Below are positions 62,527 to 64,000 of a DNA stretch of 64,000 nt, piece after piece. Origin of the DNA: Spodoptera frugiperda. Lineage: Eukaryota > Arthropoda > Insecta > Lepidoptera > Noctuidae. Where the stretch lies: NCBI RefSeq assembly GCF_023101765.2, contig NC_064229.1:310001-374000 (forward strand), read 5' to 3'. Both the position numbers and the translations under genes were made by a program. The notes beneath the pieces were generated by a model that was not told where the DNA came from, did no database searches, and was given only the letters and a program-made list of their open reading frames with translations. Position 1 is the first letter of the stretch; the number at the start of each line of letters is the position of its first letter.

Positions 62527-62800
62527 AGTGATACTATAGCCTCACAGAAAACCGACGTGAAACAACGCTTGCGTTGTGTTTCGTTGTATAAGTGAGATTA
62601 CCGTAGACCCAATTACCGAGAAAGGGGTTCTCAGTCTTCCCAATTCCCGATTCCCCAACAAACCGTAAATTCTTAACTCCGCAAAAGACCAGCAACGCAC
62701 TTATTACGCCTCTGATGTTTCGGGTGTCTATAGGCGGCAGCGATCGCTTACCATCAAGTAATCCGTGTGCTCGTTTAGCGGCTTATACCATTAAAAAAAA
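62527..62800 (-). mobile_element. Family B repeat, right part of the split copy
   Basis: AGTGATACTATAGCCTCACA, GAAAACCGACGTGAAACAAC, GCTTGCGTTGTGTTTCG, CAATTCCCGATTCCCCAACA and CGATCGCTTACCATCAAGTA, ending GCTTATACCATTAAAAAAAA. With 59086-59138 it reconstitutes one B element in the minus orientation. Confidence 0.75.
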
Positions 62801-63198
62801 AGATAAACGCAGACATTTTATCAGTCGCAAGCATTTATAAATATGACCCGTAGTAGCCGCGCCACTGACAAACACTCCACCTAATCAACGGCCAGATTTA
62901 CTAATATCGACCCAAAATAGTTAGTATTTGGGCACACGCCTATCACGCTAGATAAGATACAGCAGTGACTCAATTAATATAATAAGTAAATTAATATATC
63001 CCGAGATAAGAGTTTTATATAAAAAATATGATAATACTCAAGTGTTAGATTTGGTCACTCTTCGCATGTCCGTCGTGATTTGAAACGCAATTCTCTAATT
63101 TGTTTCGAAATATCTAGTACAAGGTCTTTCCTGTGACTTCTTTTAAAAACAAATTCAATTCCAAAAAGAACGTTGGATTTGAATGTACTCGTATAATT
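62801..63198. other. AT-rich stretch without recognised features
   Basis: Nothing recognisable. Confidence 0.4.
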
Positions 63199-63395
63199 GT
63201 CGCGGTGGCTAAGCAACCGACAGCCGCACAACGTGTAGCGGGTGCGATTCCCGCACGGAACAACTCTTTGTGTGACTTGTAAATTGTTGTTTCGGGTCTA
63301 GGTGTCATGTGTATGTGAACTTGTATGTTTGTAAACGCGCCCAAGACAGAGGAGAAAATACTAGTGTGGGGCAACGTTTTTTAAAAAAAGTATTA
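63199..63395 (+). mobile_element. Family C SINE, full
   Basis: GTCGCGGTGGCTAAGCAACC, CACAACGTGTAGCGGGTGCG, ATTCCCGCACGGAACAACTC and GCGCCCAAGACAGAGGAGAA, then GTGGGGCAACG with a T/A-rich tail. The B box carries the same GATTC/GTGCGATTC variation seen at 41547. Confidence 0.75.
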
Positions 63396-63974
63396 TCAAT
63401 TTCCAGAGTATCTAGAAAACAAACAGCATTGACTGAGAAATTCTAAAAAGTAACATACAGTCAGAATTTGATTCCAAATATAACAAAAGCTCACCTTCGC
63501 ATAAATCGAACTTGTAACACAACCGTTGAAAATTCAAATACGGAGAAAAATGGTCTAGGAAATACAATACACTGATTTTTCCAAAAAGGTTGTCAATTAA
63601 AGTATCGAACCTGGATTTGTTCTCAGTTTTTGATGTATTCAAACTTTTGTACGAATTCACTTCTTTACACATGTAGAGGTAAACACAAACATTTTCCCTC
63701 TCCCTCAGGGAACATAATACCGATGTTGTTTGTTATTCTATAACTAAAGTTTCCATATCGAATCATATCATTATTTATTAGTGAACTCCATAACATTTTG
63801 ACATAGATATCAGCAAAACTTTCTGAACACTACCGCCATCTATTGAGCCGTACATTCATCAAAAGTTTCGAACAAACTAATCCGTTAACTTGAAACTGTA
63901 TATCATTTTAAAATATTAGCTTCCGAGTGTGTGTGTGGTTTCGTTTGCATAGAATTTTTGACTATCTTTTTATA
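63396..63974. other. AT-rich stretch without recognised features
   Basis: An 86-codon minus frame at 63412-63672 (Leu/Phe/Ser-rich) has no motif. Confidence 0.35.
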
Positions 63975-64000
63975 GTAACTATCGTGAGACATACTAAATT
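63975..64000. mobile_element. Family P foldback, left terminus cut by window end
   Basis: GTAACTATCGTGAGACATAC, TAAATT matches the terminus at 16692 (AACTTTCGTGAGACATACTA) and continues beyond the window. Confidence 0.5.

Overview
The window looks like gene-poor, AT-rich nuclear DNA from a moth, most likely a noctuid-type lepidopteran. That call rests on the interspersed repeats: tRNA-derived short elements, RTE/CR1-type LINE tails, TA-flanked MITEs, Helitron ends and large foldbacks of kinds known from Lepidoptera. It is an inference from pattern memory, not a database match. I find no complete host protein-coding gene, no operon-like layout, no CRISPR array and nothing bacterial. Almost every open frame longer than 60 codons is either a chance frame in AT-rich DNA or runs through a repeat.

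The only confident host gene is a tRNA-Asp(GUC) at 13765-13836. Two weaker host candidates are first-exon-like patches. One, at 29926-29975 (+), has an ATG, an open frame and a GTAAGT donor. The other, at 50115-50217 (-), has an arthropod-type TCAGT initiator and a GTAAG donor, with a CpG-rich stretch behind it. If the second is real, much or all of positions 1-50114 could be a long first intron.

Family letters used below. A = tRNA-derived SINE with A and B boxes and a CCTACCCCTTCGGGG tail. B = repeat of about 300 bp containing GATGGTAAGC and GCAAGCGTTGTTTC. C = second SINE with a tRNA-like head (GCGGGTTCGATTCCCGCACG). D = SINE-like A-tailed repeat of about 180 bp with 18 copies. E = RTE-like LINE tail ending in GTTGATGAT. 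K = LINE tail ending in TTGAC repeats. M = TA-flanked MITE with inverted ends GGGATGATGAYGGGG. N = MITE with ends AGGGTGCTTTTC. P, R and S = foldback elements. Q = inverted-repeat element beginning AACAATACAAT. T and U = dispersed repeats of unclear class.

Layout. 1-13 kb: P, M and N elements, and a Helitron carrying a LINE tail with a 55-codon frame. 13-21 kb: tRNA-Asp, several SINEs, a pogo-like MITE, four decayed LINE reverse-transcriptase remnants and a perfect 23-bp hairpin. 21-29 kb: mostly repeat-poor, with the longest repeat-free block at 24.6-27.5 kb. 29-42 kb: a textbook Helitron, the plus-strand exon candidate, N copies and a small duplication. 42-52 kb: nested MITEs, foldbacks and the minus-strand exon candidate. 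52-59 kb: a dense run of families B and D, including a D copy with a 14-bp target-site duplication. 59.1-62.5 kb: a nearly complete, 5'-truncated and frameshifted CR1/Jockey-type LINE that split an older B element. 62.5-64 kb: the rest of that B element, a C SINE and the start of another P element.

The main activity recorded here is repeated transposition, with later elements landing in earlier ones. Gaps of 300-550 bp that are not listed separately hold only AT-rich sequence in which I see nothing.
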